A stretch of 64,000 nucleotides of DNA from Acinetobacter larvae (lineage in GTDB: Bacteria > Pseudomonadota > Gammaproteobacteria > Pseudomonadales > Moraxellaceae), in assembly GCF_001704115.1 (NCBI RefSeq), contig NZ_CP016895.1:2542001-2606000 (forward strand), in the 5' to 3' direction. Both the position numbers and the translations under genes were made by a program. Position 1 is the stretch's first letter. Each line of letters begins with the position of its first letter. The notes beneath the pieces are model-generated. The model worked only from the letters and a program-made list of their open reading frames with translations. It had not been told where the DNA came from and searched no databases. Positions 35,398 through 45,010 of the stretch are shown here, piece by piece.

Positions 35398-36801
35398 ATG
35401 ACTCAACTCATTCGTTTTAATGCTTTTGAAATGAATTGCATTGCGCACCAATCCCCTGGTTTGTGGCGTCATCCTCAAGATCGTTCTACTGAATATAAAG
35501 ACTTAGAATACTGGACAGATCTTGCCAAAATTTTAGAACGTGGCATATTCGACGGCATTTTTATTGCCGATGTATTGGGGATTTATGATGTTTATCATGC
35601 TTCTGCGGAACATGCGCTCAGCGGCGCAGTGCAAGTCCCCGTCAATGACCCTTTACAAATTGTTCCTGCTATGGCTGCGGTAACCAAACATTTAGGCTTT
35701 GGTGTAACCACGTCTATTTCCTTTGAACACCCCTATCCTTTTGCGCGCCGTATGAGCACATTAGACCATTTGACCAAAGGTCGTGCAGGTTGGAATATCG
35801 TGACCTCTTATTTGCAGAGTGGCGCCAAAAATTTAGGTCAAAAAGATCAGCTCACCCATGATCATCGTTATGATATTGCTGATGAATATTTAGAGGTGTT
35901 ATATAAGCTCTGGGAAGGTTCATGGCAACAAGATGCAGTACTCAGAGATAAAAAACGCGGGATTTTTGCCGACCCCAACAAAGTCCATGCAATTCAACAT
36001 GAAGGTAAATACTTTAGCGTGCCAGGTATTCATCTCTGTGAACCCTCACCACAGCGTACCCCCGTTTTATATCAAGCTGGGGCATCTAGTCGAGGTCAAC
36101 AATTTGCCAGTCAAAATGCCGAATGTATATTTATTTCTGCGCCCACCAAAGCAGCCGTTAAACAGTTCAACGACAGTATCCGACAACGCTTAGTTCGCGA
36201 AGGTCATGAGCCGCATTCGGTACTCATTTACACCATGCTGTCTATTGTAGTCGATGAAACAGATGAAAAAGCGCAAGCTAAATTTGCTGACTATCAAAAA
36301 TATGCCAGTTATGATGGTGGACTGACCCTGACCTCTGGTTGGTCTGGGGTAGATTTTGCACAGTTTAAATCGACCGATCAGGTAGAATATATTGAAACCA
36401 ATGCTATTCAATCGATGTTGGCATCTTATGTGAATGCCGATCCAGAACGGATTTGGACCATTGAAGAAATTGCCAAGTGGACCAGTATTGGCGGAAATGG
36501 TCCTGTACTGGTAGGTTCAGCAAGTACCATCGCTGATCGCTTACAAGAATGGGTTGCCGAAACCGGAATCGACGGCTTTAACTTAGCTTATATCTTGGCA
36601 CATCAAAGTTTTAGTGATGTTGTAGACTATGTGGTACCAGAATTACAGCGTCGCGGGGTTTATCCAACACAATATCGTGAGGGGACGCTCAGAGAAAAAC
36701 TATTTGGGCAAGGTCCTTTATTGTCAGATCAGCACCGTGCAGCACAATACCGTCAGCGAGCACAACAACAACCTGTTCAACCAGAGCAAGCGACAGCTTA
36801 A
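35398..36801 (+). CDS. FMN-dependent monooxygenase, NtaA/SnaA/DszA family
   Basis: 467 residues, luciferase-like. 'FNAFEMNCIAHQSPGLWRHP', 'FDGIFIADVLGIYDVY', 'GRAGWNIVTSYLQSGAKNLG' and 'YQAGASSRGQQFASQNAECI' are typical of the NtaA/SnaA/DszA group, which oxidises sulfones, nitrilotriacetate or similar with FMNH2 from a separate reductase. With the DszC-like gene at 31727 it suggests an organosulfur pathway; no reductase is seen nearby apart from the unrelated siderophore reductase. Confidence 0.88.
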   Translation: MTQLIRFNAFEMNCIAHQSPGLWRHPQDRSTEYKDLEYWTDLAKILERGIFDGIFIADVLGIYDVYHASAEHALSGAVQVPVNDPLQIVPAMAAVTKHLGFGVTTSISFEHPYPFARRMSTLDHLTKGRAGWNIVTSYLQSGAKNLGQKDQLTHDHRYDIADEYLEVLYKLWEGSWQQDAVLRDKKRGIFADPNKVHAIQHEGKYFSVPGIHLCEPSPQRTPVLYQAGASSRGQQFASQNAECIFISAPTKAAVKQFNDSIRQRLVREGHEPHSVLIYTMLSIVVDETDEKAQAKFADYQKYASYDGGLTLTSGWSGVDFAQFKSTDQVEYIETNAIQSMLASYVNADPERIWTIEEIAKWTSIGGNGPVLVGSASTIADRLQEWVAETGIDGFNLAYILAHQSFSDVVDYVVPELQRRGVYPTQYREGTLREKLFGQGPLLSDQHRAAQYRQRAQQQPVQPEQATA

Positions 36802-36835
36802 TTCCAAACCAGCTTTATGCCTATGCGGATATACT

Positions 36836-36861
36836 GACATCGCCCACAATCGGGCGATGTC
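36836..36861 (+). terminator. Hairpin after the NtaA-like gene
   Basis: 10-bp perfect arms 'gacatcgccc'/'gggcgatgtc' around a 6-nt loop. Weak T-run; it lies between convergent genes. Confidence 0.6.
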
Positions 36862-36889
36862 TTCCATGCAATGAGGCTGGGAGAAAACC

Positions 36890-37054
36890 TTATTGCGTGT
36901 TTTGAACCTGACTATTATTTTGTTTATGTTTCTGAGATGGCATATAGTCTGGTTCATTACTCACCGCCAAATAGAATATTCCTAAAAACAAACAACCCAA
37001 CAAGATACTAATCACCACAGTAATCACTGGAAATTTTTGTTTCTCTAAAGACAT
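36890..37054 (-). CDS. 54-residue single-pass membrane protein, function unknown
   Basis: The frame starts 'MSLEKQKFPVITVVISILLG' and has one membrane segment (about residues 8-30), then a polar tail ('NEPDYMPSQKHKQNN'). An AGGAG ribosome-binding site lies 8 nt before ATG 37054. It begins 50 bp after the 272-residue gene on the same strand, so both may share a transcript. Confidence 0.7.
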   Translation of the reverse strand: MSLEKQKFPVITVVISILLGCLFLGIFYLAVSNEPDYMPSQKHKQNNSQVQNTQ

Positions 37055-37104
37055 GACGTCACTCCTCTGAAAGGATCAAATAACATGAATAGCGTGGCTC
37101 TACG

Positions 37105-37923
37105 CTAGGTAGTATCTTTGCTATATTGCATACGCGTTTGCATATATTCGCTATATACAGAAATCCGCTCAAAAATATGTTCGGCATAGAACATGTCATC
37201 CATCAGTCGGGTGAGCTGTTCCATATTTAGACGCTCTATATGACTGAATAACAACGCATTCCGATGAGCAAAATCACTACACAATGCTTTATGTACATCA
37301 TCCTTATTTTTAAACAATAATTTACGACCATTCATTTCTGCTGCTGGTAATAAACTCTGCTGATATTGGCTATAAATCACCACAATCTTAATTTTCAAAA
37401 AGATTTCGATTTGACGAATTAAAGCGCGATCAAACTGTTTATCAGTGATTAAAAATAGGGTTGATAAGTCACTACGGCATAAAGCCTTGATTAAACTTTT
37501 AAATAACACATCGCTTTGGCTCAGCTGTGCGTCCTGCAGATCAAGATAAACATGAAAATTCTGTAGAACATCATCGACATTGACCTGTACTGGCTGTTCT
37601 GCTTGGTAATAACGATTTAAAATCGCTAATAACTCAGGCGTTGCCGTTGTACTGTAAATGACAGACTTGTTTAAGTTCGCCAAAATAAAAGGCGCAAATA
37701 AATAAGCCAGATTACAGTCTTGCTGGGCAATCGGTGCTTGTGCGATATAAATTAATTTCTCAGTAGAAAAGTCTCGCAACACCTTGGCACGCAATAGATT
37801 CGCTTCTAAATTTAAGTAATCAAGCCGTAATTGCGCCAATAATGCCGATGATGGCGGGTCATCTTCAAACATCTGAACGATCGCATTTAATTCTGCTGTC
37901 ACAAACATTGCTTCTGTACCCAT
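37105..37923 (-). CDS. Hypothetical protein, 272 residues
   Basis: Soluble, Leu- and Gln-rich, with no signal peptide, membrane segment or catalytic motif that I recognise. The pattern of alternating helices and strands ('LSTLFLITDKQFDRALIRQI', 'FLKIKIVVIYSQYQ') would fit a DUF7931-like or phospholipase-D-like fold, but this is only impression. It precedes the 54-residue membrane protein gene and is divergent from cioA. Confidence 0.6.
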   Translation of the reverse strand: MGTEAMFVTAELNAIVQMFEDDPPSSALLAQLRLDYLNLEANLLRAKVLRDFSTEKLIYIAQAPIAQQDCNLAYLFAPFILANLNKSVIYSTTATPELLAILNRYYQAEQPVQVNVDDVLQNFHVYLDLQDAQLSQSDVLFKSLIKALCRSDLSTLFLITDKQFDRALIRQIEIFLKIKIVVIYSQYQQSLLPAAEMNGRKLLFKNKDDVHKALCSDFAHRNALLFSHIERLNMEQLTRLMDDMFYAEHIFERISVYSEYMQTRMQYSKDTT

Positions 37924-38160
37924 AATTATTTACTAAAAATCATTCAACACATCAAATCTACATGCTATAGCACGCTTTCACATCATTTCGCGCAACAACA
38001 AAGCCATTAGCCATACGATATGGTTGTATTGTCTATCAGTGTTCAAAATGCGTATAGAGACAGAAAGTGAATAAAAAAATATAACAGATCCATCTACATA
38101 GCTAAAACTGTTATATAAAATAATAAAAAAACTGTATCTATACCAAAACAGATTGAAAGT

Positions 38161-38178
38161 TGATTATTATAATAATCA
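38161..38178. promoter_or_regulatory. 18-bp palindrome upstream of cioA
   Basis: TGATTATTATAATAATCA is a perfect palindrome 155 bp before the cioA start, in a 409-bp spacer (37924-38332) without another gene. It is a candidate operator; it fits neither an FNR site (wrong spacing) nor a clean Fur box. Confidence 0.45.
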
Positions 38179-38332
38179 TTGGATTGTGTCTTGAAGCACC
38201 GCTCTTGTCGCGAGCAGATCTGATCAATCGGCAACCACGACAGCGCTGCACGATGTTCATCATGCAATGAAACGATTTTATTTTGATTTTCCAATCAACA
38301 ACCCTTTGGTCGTTGATCGTGGGAGAGGATAT

Positions 38333-39778
38333 ATGGATCTTGGTCTAACCGCATTAGAATTGGCACGCATACAGTTTGCCTTTACTGTTTCTTTTCACAT
38401 TATCTTCCCAGCCACCTCTATTGGTTTAGCATGCTTTCTGGCTATGTTGGAGTGGAAATGGCTGAGGAGCCAAAACCCCATCTATAAAGATCTCTTTCAA
38501 TTTTGGATCAAGATCTTTGCTGTTGCCTTTGGTATGGGCGTAGTCTCTGGTGTGGTGATGAGTTATCAGTTTGGGACGAATTGGAGTGAGTTTTCACGTG
38601 TTGCAGGCAGTGTTACAGGTCCACTACTGACCTATGAAGTGCTCAGTGCATTTTTCTTAGAAGCAGGCTTTTTGGGTATTATGCTATTTGGCTGGGGGCG
38701 TGTCAGTGCCAAAGCGCACTTCTTTGCCACCCTGATGGTTGCTATTGGTACCTGTATTTCAATGTTTTGGATTTTGTCGTCCAACAGTTGGATGCAAACA
38801 CCACAAGGTTTTAGTCTTGAAAATGGCATTATTGTGCCCACAGATTGGTGGGCAATCGTCTTTAACCCCTCCTTCCCTTACCGCTTTGTTCACATGGCAG
38901 TAGCAGCATTCTTAGTCTCTTCGCTACTGGTTGTCGCCACAGCAGCTTGGCATCTCCTCAAAGGTCGTCGTGACGAATTAGTCAAAAAATCATTTTCGAT
39001 GGGACTCTGGATGGTGCTTGCGACCTCTTGCGCACAAGTTTTGGTCGGTGACTTTCATGGTTTAAATACCTTAAAACATCAACCTGCCAAATTGGCAGCG
39101 ATTGAAGGGCATTGGGAAACCAACCATGATGAAGGCATGCCCTTATTATTATTTGCATTGCCAGATATGGAAAATGAACGCAATCATCTAGAAGTGGCGC
39201 TCCCCAATGTTGGCAGCTTGATTTTAACCCATAGTATCGACGGCACAGTGACTGGTCTCAAAGACTTCCCTGCTGAAGATCGCCCCAATATGGCTATTGT
39301 ATTTTGGAGCTTCCGTGTCATGGTCGGTCTAGGCATGCTCATGGTTGCAATGTCATTATTTGCCTTATATTTACGTAGAAATGGCAAAATTTACCATAAC
39401 AGCTGGTTACATCGCTGGGCAGTATGCATGGGACCAACGGGTTATATCGCACTATTGGCAGGTTGGGTCACCACAGAAGTAGGTCGTCAGCCTTGGGTGG
39501 TCTATGGCGTGATGCGGACCCATGATGGTTTATCCCATAGTGTCTCTGCGGACCAAGTCGGCTTAAGTCTGATTATTTTTGTAGTGGTCTATGCCTTGGT
39601 ATTTGGCAGTGGAATTTATTATATGCTGAAACTGATGAAGACAGGTCCACAGTTTATTGAAGCCGTAGATTTACAACCTGCTGGTCATGGTCATTTTAAA
39701 ACCCCTCAGCGTCCATTAAGTGCGGTCGATGAACCCTTTGATCAAAATGATTCAACCAAGGAGAAACACCATGATTGA
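38333..39778 (+). CDS. cioA: Cytochrome bd-type quinol oxidase subunit I (CIO type)
   Basis: 481 residues from ATG 38333, set by GGGAGAGG and by the family start 'MDLGLTALELARIQFAFTVS'. Haem-ligand and quinol regions are visible ('FHIIFPATSIGLA', 'GVVSGVVMSYQFGTNW', 'VGDFHGLNTLKHQPAKLAA', 'TTEVGRQPWVVYGVMRT'). The Q-loop is short, as in cyanide-insensitive (CioA) oxidases rather than E. coli CydA. It reduces oxygen with quinol electrons in the inner membrane, together with subunit II. Confidence 0.92.
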   Translation: MDLGLTALELARIQFAFTVSFHIIFPATSIGLACFLAMLEWKWLRSQNPIYKDLFQFWIKIFAVAFGMGVVSGVVMSYQFGTNWSEFSRVAGSVTGPLLTYEVLSAFFLEAGFLGIMLFGWGRVSAKAHFFATLMVAIGTCISMFWILSSNSWMQTPQGFSLENGIIVPTDWWAIVFNPSFPYRFVHMAVAAFLVSSLLVVATAAWHLLKGRRDELVKKSFSMGLWMVLATSCAQVLVGDFHGLNTLKHQPAKLAAIEGHWETNHDEGMPLLLFALPDMENERNHLEVALPNVGSLILTHSIDGTVTGLKDFPAEDRPNMAIVFWSFRVMVGLGMLMVAMSLFALYLRRNGKIYHNSWLHRWAVCMGPTGYIALLAGWVTTEVGRQPWVVYGVMRTHDGLSHSVSADQVGLSLIIFVVVYALVFGSGIYYMLKLMKTGPQFIEAVDLQPAGHGHFKTPQRPLSAVDEPFDQNDSTKEKHHD

Positions 39779-40775
39779 TTTGTCTCTGATTTGGGTCGGT
39801 ATTATCGGGCTCGGCGTGCTCATTTATGTCGTACTCGATGGTTTTGACCTTGGCATCGGTATTATGTTTCCCTTTATTAAAGACCAGCAAGAACGTGACG
39901 TCATGATGAATACCGTTGCGCCGGTTTGGGATGGAAATGAAACTTGGATGGTATTGGGTGGTGCGGGTTTATATGCAGCCTTCCCCTTAGTTTATGCCAC
40001 TGTACTTTCTGCATTATATTTGCCAATTATTCTTATGGTGGTGGCACTGATTTTCCGTGGCGTTGCTTTTGAATTTCGTTTTAAAGCCAACCGTAGTAAA
40101 TATCTTTGGGATTTAGCTTTTATTTGGGGTTCAATTTTATCGAGCTTTATGCAAGGCGTCATTTTGGGTGCTTATATCCAAGGTATTGAAACTCAAAATG
40201 GTATTTATGCTGGTGGGGCTTTGGATTGGTTAACGCCGTTCTCACTCTTTACGGGTCTCGGTGTGGTGGTAATGTATGCAACCTTAGGCTGTGGTTGGTT
40301 GATTTTAAAAACAGATCATGAATTACAGCAAAAAATGTTCCAGCTCATGCCGAAAATGATAATCGCGCTATTGGTTATTTTTGCGGGTGTGAGTCTATAT
40401 ACTGCACTCACCCATGCTGAGATTGCGGCACGTTGGTTTACTACCCCCAATTTATTTTATTTTAGCCCTGTGCCTTTATTGGTGTTGCTCTTTGTTGGAC
40501 TCATTTTAAAAGCGTGCAAAAACCATCAAGAATTAAAACCATTTGTTTATACATTGGCTTTGGTATTCTTGGCATTTAGTGGTTTTGTAATTAGTTTATG
40601 GCCGAATATTATTCCACCTTCCGTCACGATTTGGCAGGCGGCATCACCACATTCTAGTCAATTATTTGCCCTGGTTGGGGCGGTGATTTTAATTCCAATC
40701 ATTATTGCTTATACCATTTTATCGTATTGGGTTTTTCGCGATAAAGTCCGTGTTGGTGATGATGGCTATCATTAA
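39771..40775 (+). CDS. cioB: Cytochrome bd-type quinol oxidase subunit II
   Basis: 334 residues. ATG 39771 overlaps the subunit I stop by 8 bp and is preceded by AAGGAGA, so the two are coupled. 'YVVLDGFDLGIGIMFPFIKD', 'VAPVWDGNETWMVLGGAGLY' and 'LPIILMVVALIFRGVAFEFR' are conserved in CydB/CioB. About eight to nine membrane segments. Confidence 0.95.
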   Translation: MIDLSLIWVGIIGLGVLIYVVLDGFDLGIGIMFPFIKDQQERDVMMNTVAPVWDGNETWMVLGGAGLYAAFPLVYATVLSALYLPIILMVVALIFRGVAFEFRFKANRSKYLWDLAFIWGSILSSFMQGVILGAYIQGIETQNGIYAGGALDWLTPFSLFTGLGVVVMYATLGCGWLILKTDHELQQKMFQLMPKMIIALLVIFAGVSLYTALTHAEIAARWFTTPNLFYFSPVPLLVLLFVGLILKACKNHQELKPFVYTLALVFLAFSGFVISLWPNIIPPSVTIWQAASPHSSQLFALVGAVILIPIIIAYTILSYWVFRDKVRVGDDGYH

Positions 40776-40808
40776 TGTCGTTGATATTTATAGAGAAGGA
40801 GGCTACAT

Positions 40809-40934
40809 ATGGCAAAATTCAATATCAAGCTCAACAAAACACAATGGTTTATCGTGCTCTGGTTAGCGGGTTTTTTAGGCTTAGCGCTGATTGCTGGTCT
40901 ATTTAAAATGCTCTTATTATTGGCCTATCCATAA
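40809..40934 (+). CDS. Small DUF2474-like membrane protein of the cytochrome bd operon
   Basis: 41 residues: 'MAKFNIKLNKTQWFIVLWLA' then one hydrophobic segment to 'MLLLLAYP'. Short single-pass proteins of this type (CydX, DUF2474) follow CIO/bd oxidase genes and are accessory subunits. A good GAAGGAGG ribosome-binding site (40796-40803) precedes it, 33 bp after cioB. The spacer 40935-41242 shows no gene. Confidence 0.85.
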   Translation: MAKFNIKLNKTQWFIVLWLAGFLGLALIAGLFKMLLLLAYP

Positions 40935-41242
40935 TCATTGCATCACATCGATATAACAGGATAAAAGGGCAATGCGCTGCATTTAGTCGTGTATTGATGC
41001 TAAACCGATCAGGGCAATTCGTCACTTATATGTCAGTACAGGGATGTACAGCACTTTATTTCATATAAATAGCTGTATTTATTATATAAAAAATAAAATG
41101 CTCCATGGTACAAAGCATAGCGGTGATAAACCGTGTTGCAGTCAACAAGAAATTTATGTTTAACCTGTCATATTTTCAATATGCTTTTCAATGCGCAGTG
41201 ACTGCGTGTGATTCAATTTTTGCTTTAATTATTTAGCCCACT

Positions 41243-42676
41243 ATGTATAAATCAGAACAATTAGCGCATAACCTGCGACTTTTAATCGATAATGGTACTT
41301 GGCCCGCTCACAGCAAATTACCATCCCTACGCCAGCAAGCGCAGAGCTCTGGATATAGCTTAATGACCGTTATGAACGCCTATCAAGAACTTGAGGCACA
41401 GGGTCTTATCTATGCCAAGGAAAAATCGGGTTATTTTGTTGCAGAACACCTGAGTACGCAAGTTCCTCAAACTTATAGCGTGGTTTCACTGAATCCTAAA
41501 ATTGAAATTAACTCACAAGTTTTTAAGTATTTGAAATCGACACAACATCAGCAAATTGTGCCTTTAGGTTCTGCCTTTCCTGATCATCAGTTGTTGTGCC
41601 CGAGTAAATTGATTCAAATTATGGGGCAATTGGCACGTAATCGAAAAAACTATGAACAAAGCTCAAACTTACCGCCTGGTAATTTTGCACTACGCCAACT
41701 GATTGCTCAGCGTTATTGTATGCAAGGCATAACTACCGATGCTGATGATATTGTCATTACCTCAGGTTGTTTAGATGCACTCAATTTATCTTTGCAAGCA
41801 ATTACTCAGCCAGGTGATTATATTTTATTACAACAAACCATTTTCTATGGTGCGTGGCAAGCCGCAGAACGCCTCGGGCTGAAGGTGATTACCATTCCAG
41901 AACATCCGCAACATGGTTTTGACCTCGAAGCATTTGAACAGGTCATTCAGTCCTATCCCATTAAAGTCTGCTGGTTTATGCTCAATGCGCATAATCCGAT
42001 TGGCTTTACCGTGAGCGATGAGATTAAATATAAAATCGCTAAATTATTACATCAACATCAAATTCATTTAATTGAAGACGATGTGTATGAAGAGCTATTT
42101 TATGGTAGTAAAAAACCACTTCCGATGAAGTATTTTGACCAGCAAAATCTGGTTTTACATTGCTCCTCATTTTCAAAAACTTTGGGTGCTGGTTTTCGAG
42201 TCGGTTGGGTCTATGCTGGTAAGTTTTCTGAACATATACAACATTTACAATTAATGAGCACCATCTCGGCAAACAGTCTCATTCAAAATGCATTGGTTGA
42301 GTTTTTATCGCATCATCATTATGAAAAGCATCTGCGTGGTCTAAGACGTAGTTTAGAAAAGCACAAGAAGCAATTTTATCTCTATCTCAAGCAGCATTTA
42401 CCTGTAGGCTGTGAGATTTTTAATTATGCCAGTGGCTATTTTTTGTGGATTAAATTGCCAGACCATGTCAATAGCATAGAAATCTATGAAGATTTACTAG
42501 AACAGCATATTGGCGTGACACCAAGCCCATTATTTAATATCTTGCAATCACAACAGCATTTCCTACGGATTAACTGTTCCTTTGAATGGCATAGCGATAT
42601 TGCACACGCTTTGGACCAACTTAGTCAGAGTATCCAAAATCATTTAAAGCTTCGTCAAATCACCCACTCAGCCTAA
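41243..42676 (+). CDS. MocR/PdxR-type regulator (GntR HTH fused to aminotransferase domain)
   Basis: 477 residues. A GntR winged HTH occupies residues 1-75 ('KLPSLRQQAQSSGYSLMTVM'), then a class I aminotransferase fold with 'LPPGNFALRQLIAQRYCMQG', 'CWFMLNAHNPIGFTV' and the PLP-lysine segment 'SSFSKTLGAGFRVGW'. MocR proteins usually regulate genes using PLP-bound amines as signals. No obvious target operon is beside it; two palindromes follow at 42688-42717. Confidence 0.93.
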   Translation: MYKSEQLAHNLRLLIDNGTWPAHSKLPSLRQQAQSSGYSLMTVMNAYQELEAQGLIYAKEKSGYFVAEHLSTQVPQTYSVVSLNPKIEINSQVFKYLKSTQHQQIVPLGSAFPDHQLLCPSKLIQIMGQLARNRKNYEQSSNLPPGNFALRQLIAQRYCMQGITTDADDIVITSGCLDALNLSLQAITQPGDYILLQQTIFYGAWQAAERLGLKVITIPEHPQHGFDLEAFEQVIQSYPIKVCWFMLNAHNPIGFTVSDEIKYKIAKLLHQHQIHLIEDDVYEELFYGSKKPLPMKYFDQQNLVLHCSSFSKTLGAGFRVGWVYAGKFSEHIQHLQLMSTISANSLIQNALVEFLSHHHYEKHLRGLRRSLEKHKKQFYLYLKQHLPVGCEIFNYASGYFLWIKLPDHVNSIEIYEDLLEQHIGVTPSPLFNILQSQQHFLRINCSFEWHSDIAHALDQLSQSIQNHLKLRQITHSA

Positions 42677-42687
42677 AATCCACTACC

Positions 42688-42717
42688 AGTATGCATACTA
42701 AAAAGTGGTATGCATAC
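42688..42717. repeat. Paired palindromes GTATGCATAC
   Basis: The palindrome 'gtatgcatac' occurs twice, at 42689-42698 and 42708-42717, 19 bp apart centre to centre, i.e. nearly two helical turns. This spacing suits a pair of dimer sites. It lies just after the MocR gene. Confidence 0.55.
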
Positions 42718-42940
42718 TAACGTGGCATGAATTAAGACTGTGCGGATACTCAAGACAATGTTGCTTCGCACATAAATACCTAACCCTCTGGAGAGGCTGC
42801 AAAGTCTATAGCACAGAGCTCGGTCATGCTATTATACTTTCTGCCCTATATTAACCCGACATCAAGGCGCTATTTTATTCGCCGTAGTGAGAAGATAGGT
42901 GTTTGAGGATGATTTAATCTTAGAGTGATACAAATACCGT

Positions 42941-44431
42941 ATGCCGAATTCGTCCAAACACCCAACAAAACTAAAAAAGATTTTTATTATTCTATGTACA
43001 TTACTAATCCTGATCAGCTGTGTTATGTGCTTTATATTGGTGGCAAAGCTAAGTAATAGCCATGATCATAGTACAAATCAGCAAAAGCTTGGAATATTTC
43101 ATATTGAGGGGCAAAAGGTCTATGCCAATATTGCACATGGTGGTACTTATTGGATACAACAAGCCGATGCACACAGCTTCCATTTAATTAGTGATAGAAT
43201 TAAATATCGCCAATTGGCTGCAGATCGACAGCATGTTTATTGTGGTCAACAGATTTTAGCTGGTCTAAATGTGCAACAACTGAAAATAATCGCACATGGT
43301 TATATCACTGACGGTCAAAGTACTTGGTATTGTGCTCCGCAAAGTCAAGAAATTGCTAGCCTGTCGACCATACAACAAACCTTACAAAGCCTGCGCTATT
43401 TTTTAAATCTTGGCACTCCACCAGTCACTCATGATTATCCTGCTTTTAAATTACCAGCATCAAAGCAACATTATCATGCTCTTCTCGATACTGACCTACT
43501 CACAGATGGCACAGCAGTCTATTATCGTGGCCAAGTGCTTCCATATGCCAATCCTCATACGTTAAGACAGATTCCACAAAAATATGCGGATGGAACCTAT
43601 CGACCCAGTCCTGTTTATCTGGCTGATGGGCAACGGGTGTATTATCAAAACACTGTACTTGATCTCAAAGATAATCCCGACATTTATGTTTTGGTGATTG
43701 ATCAAAGTCATCAAGAAAATTATTTATTTGAACCGCACACAGGTCAAGTTTATGTAAGAGATTTAGCTTTTGAGCAGAAATACCGTCCTTATCGTGTAAT
43801 CTCTCAATATGGCGCACATATTCAACATACTTTATTTTTAAGTCCGTCAGGCATATTTTATTTTGATGCAGAAAAACGTAAAATTATTGCACTAAGAGAC
43901 AACCCATTTTTAAATGGCAACTTTAAAGAAATCGCACCCTTGGTTTATGCGGATGGTCAGCAAGTGCTCTACTTAGAGACGAAAAACGCCTATCAAGGTC
44001 ATAAAAGAACAATGGCGAAAGCATATTTTAGCGTGTTATATCGTTTAAATGACGCCCAAACAGCAGCATGGCAACAACTCAAGCAATATGACAACCATTA
44101 TAGCCTGTGGCAACATGGCGAACATTTTTATTATTTTGACCAACTTGGTAGTAGTCAGCTGATTCAAAAGACTATTTACCGTATTAAAGATCTAGAAAGT
44201 TTGCATATGCTACAACATGCCAGATTATCTCCTCAGCAAATCCGCCAGCTCATTAAACAAGATAAACTCGTCGAACCTCAGCGTACAGCCCTGTTGACCG
44301 TCAAATCCAAAGTGGTTTATCGCGATCAAAAAATGATATGGTTTATGATCATCACTATTTTAGTATTATCATTTATATTATTTTTAGTGCAACGATATAG
44401 AATATATCGCCAGTCATCTCCTGCAACTTAG
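42941..44431 (+). CDS. Membrane-anchored DKNYY-like repeat protein
   Basis: 496 residues: an N-terminal membrane segment ('IFIILCTLLILISCVMCFIL'), a long extracytoplasmic region and a C-terminal membrane segment ('FMIITILVLSFILFLV'). The middle has repeats of the DKNYY type ('DGTAVYYRGQVLPYANPHTL', 'DGQRVYYQNTVLDL', 'SPSGIFYFDAEKRKII'). Such proteins have no known activity. No neighbour suggests a role. Confidence 0.7.
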   Translation: MPNSSKHPTKLKKIFIILCTLLILISCVMCFILVAKLSNSHDHSTNQQKLGIFHIEGQKVYANIAHGGTYWIQQADAHSFHLISDRIKYRQLAADRQHVYCGQQILAGLNVQQLKIIAHGYITDGQSTWYCAPQSQEIASLSTIQQTLQSLRYFLNLGTPPVTHDYPAFKLPASKQHYHALLDTDLLTDGTAVYYRGQVLPYANPHTLRQIPQKYADGTYRPSPVYLADGQRVYYQNTVLDLKDNPDIYVLVIDQSHQENYLFEPHTGQVYVRDLAFEQKYRPYRVISQYGAHIQHTLFLSPSGIFYFDAEKRKIIALRDNPFLNGNFKEIAPLVYADGQQVLYLETKNAYQGHKRTMAKAYFSVLYRLNDAQTAAWQQLKQYDNHYSLWQHGEHFYYFDQLGSSQLIQKTIYRIKDLESLHMLQHARLSPQQIRQLIKQDKLVEPQRTALLTVKSKVVYRDQKMIWFMIITILVLSFILFLVQRYRIYRQSSPAT

Positions 44432-44551
44432 CGATATATTACTGCTCGGTTATTTATTTTAATTGATGTTGCTATTTGCCAGTTTTAATGCAGATGTTTT
44501 GATTTATACACTGCCAGATAGACTAAACATGACCATAGCAACAGACTTCAA

Positions 44552-45010
44552 CTAACGTTGGGTACGTGCTAAGAATGCAGTAATAACCTGCTCTTCATAT
44601 TGCTCAGTTTTGCGATTGAGTGCGTAAAAATAAATAATCGTCGCAATAAATATCAGAGCATAAATAATCATCAGTGCACTATTTTCAATGGCAAAATTTA
44701 ATAGCTTCTGACTCACTTCAGCAACTTTCAAATCAATTGCCCATTTACTCAAAATACGGTCAGCAAATAGAAATAGAGCAAAAATCAATGCTGGCAAAGC
44801 CAAGATGCCGCTTAAATAATTGACTGTATTCTTTTTCTTGAGAAAATCTCGATACTGCTGTGTGCCAAGATAAGCTTCAATTTCTATTATTTGCGCTGGA
44901 TACTCATCTCTAGATTGGATTGGTAAATCCCTTTGCTCAATATATTGATGAAGCTCTTTTAACTTCTGGGCATTATCCACTGTTTTACTCAATGTACTTA
45001 AAATAGACAT
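44552..45010 (-). CDS. Hypothetical membrane protein with two TM segments
   Basis: 152 residues: a helical cytoplasmic N-terminus ('TVDNAQKLKELHQYIEQRDL'), membrane segments at 'YLSGILALPALIFALFLFA' and 'ALMIIYALIFIATIIYFYAL', and a basic tail. I do not recognise a family. The 330 bp upstream (45011-45342) hold no gene. Confidence 0.65.
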   Translation of the reverse strand: MSILSTLSKTVDNAQKLKELHQYIEQRDLPIQSRDEYPAQIIEIEAYLGTQQYRDFLKKKNTVNYLSGILALPALIFALFLFADRILSKWAIDLKVAEVSQKLLNFAIENSALMIIYALIFIATIIYFYALNRKTEQYEEQVITAFLARTQR

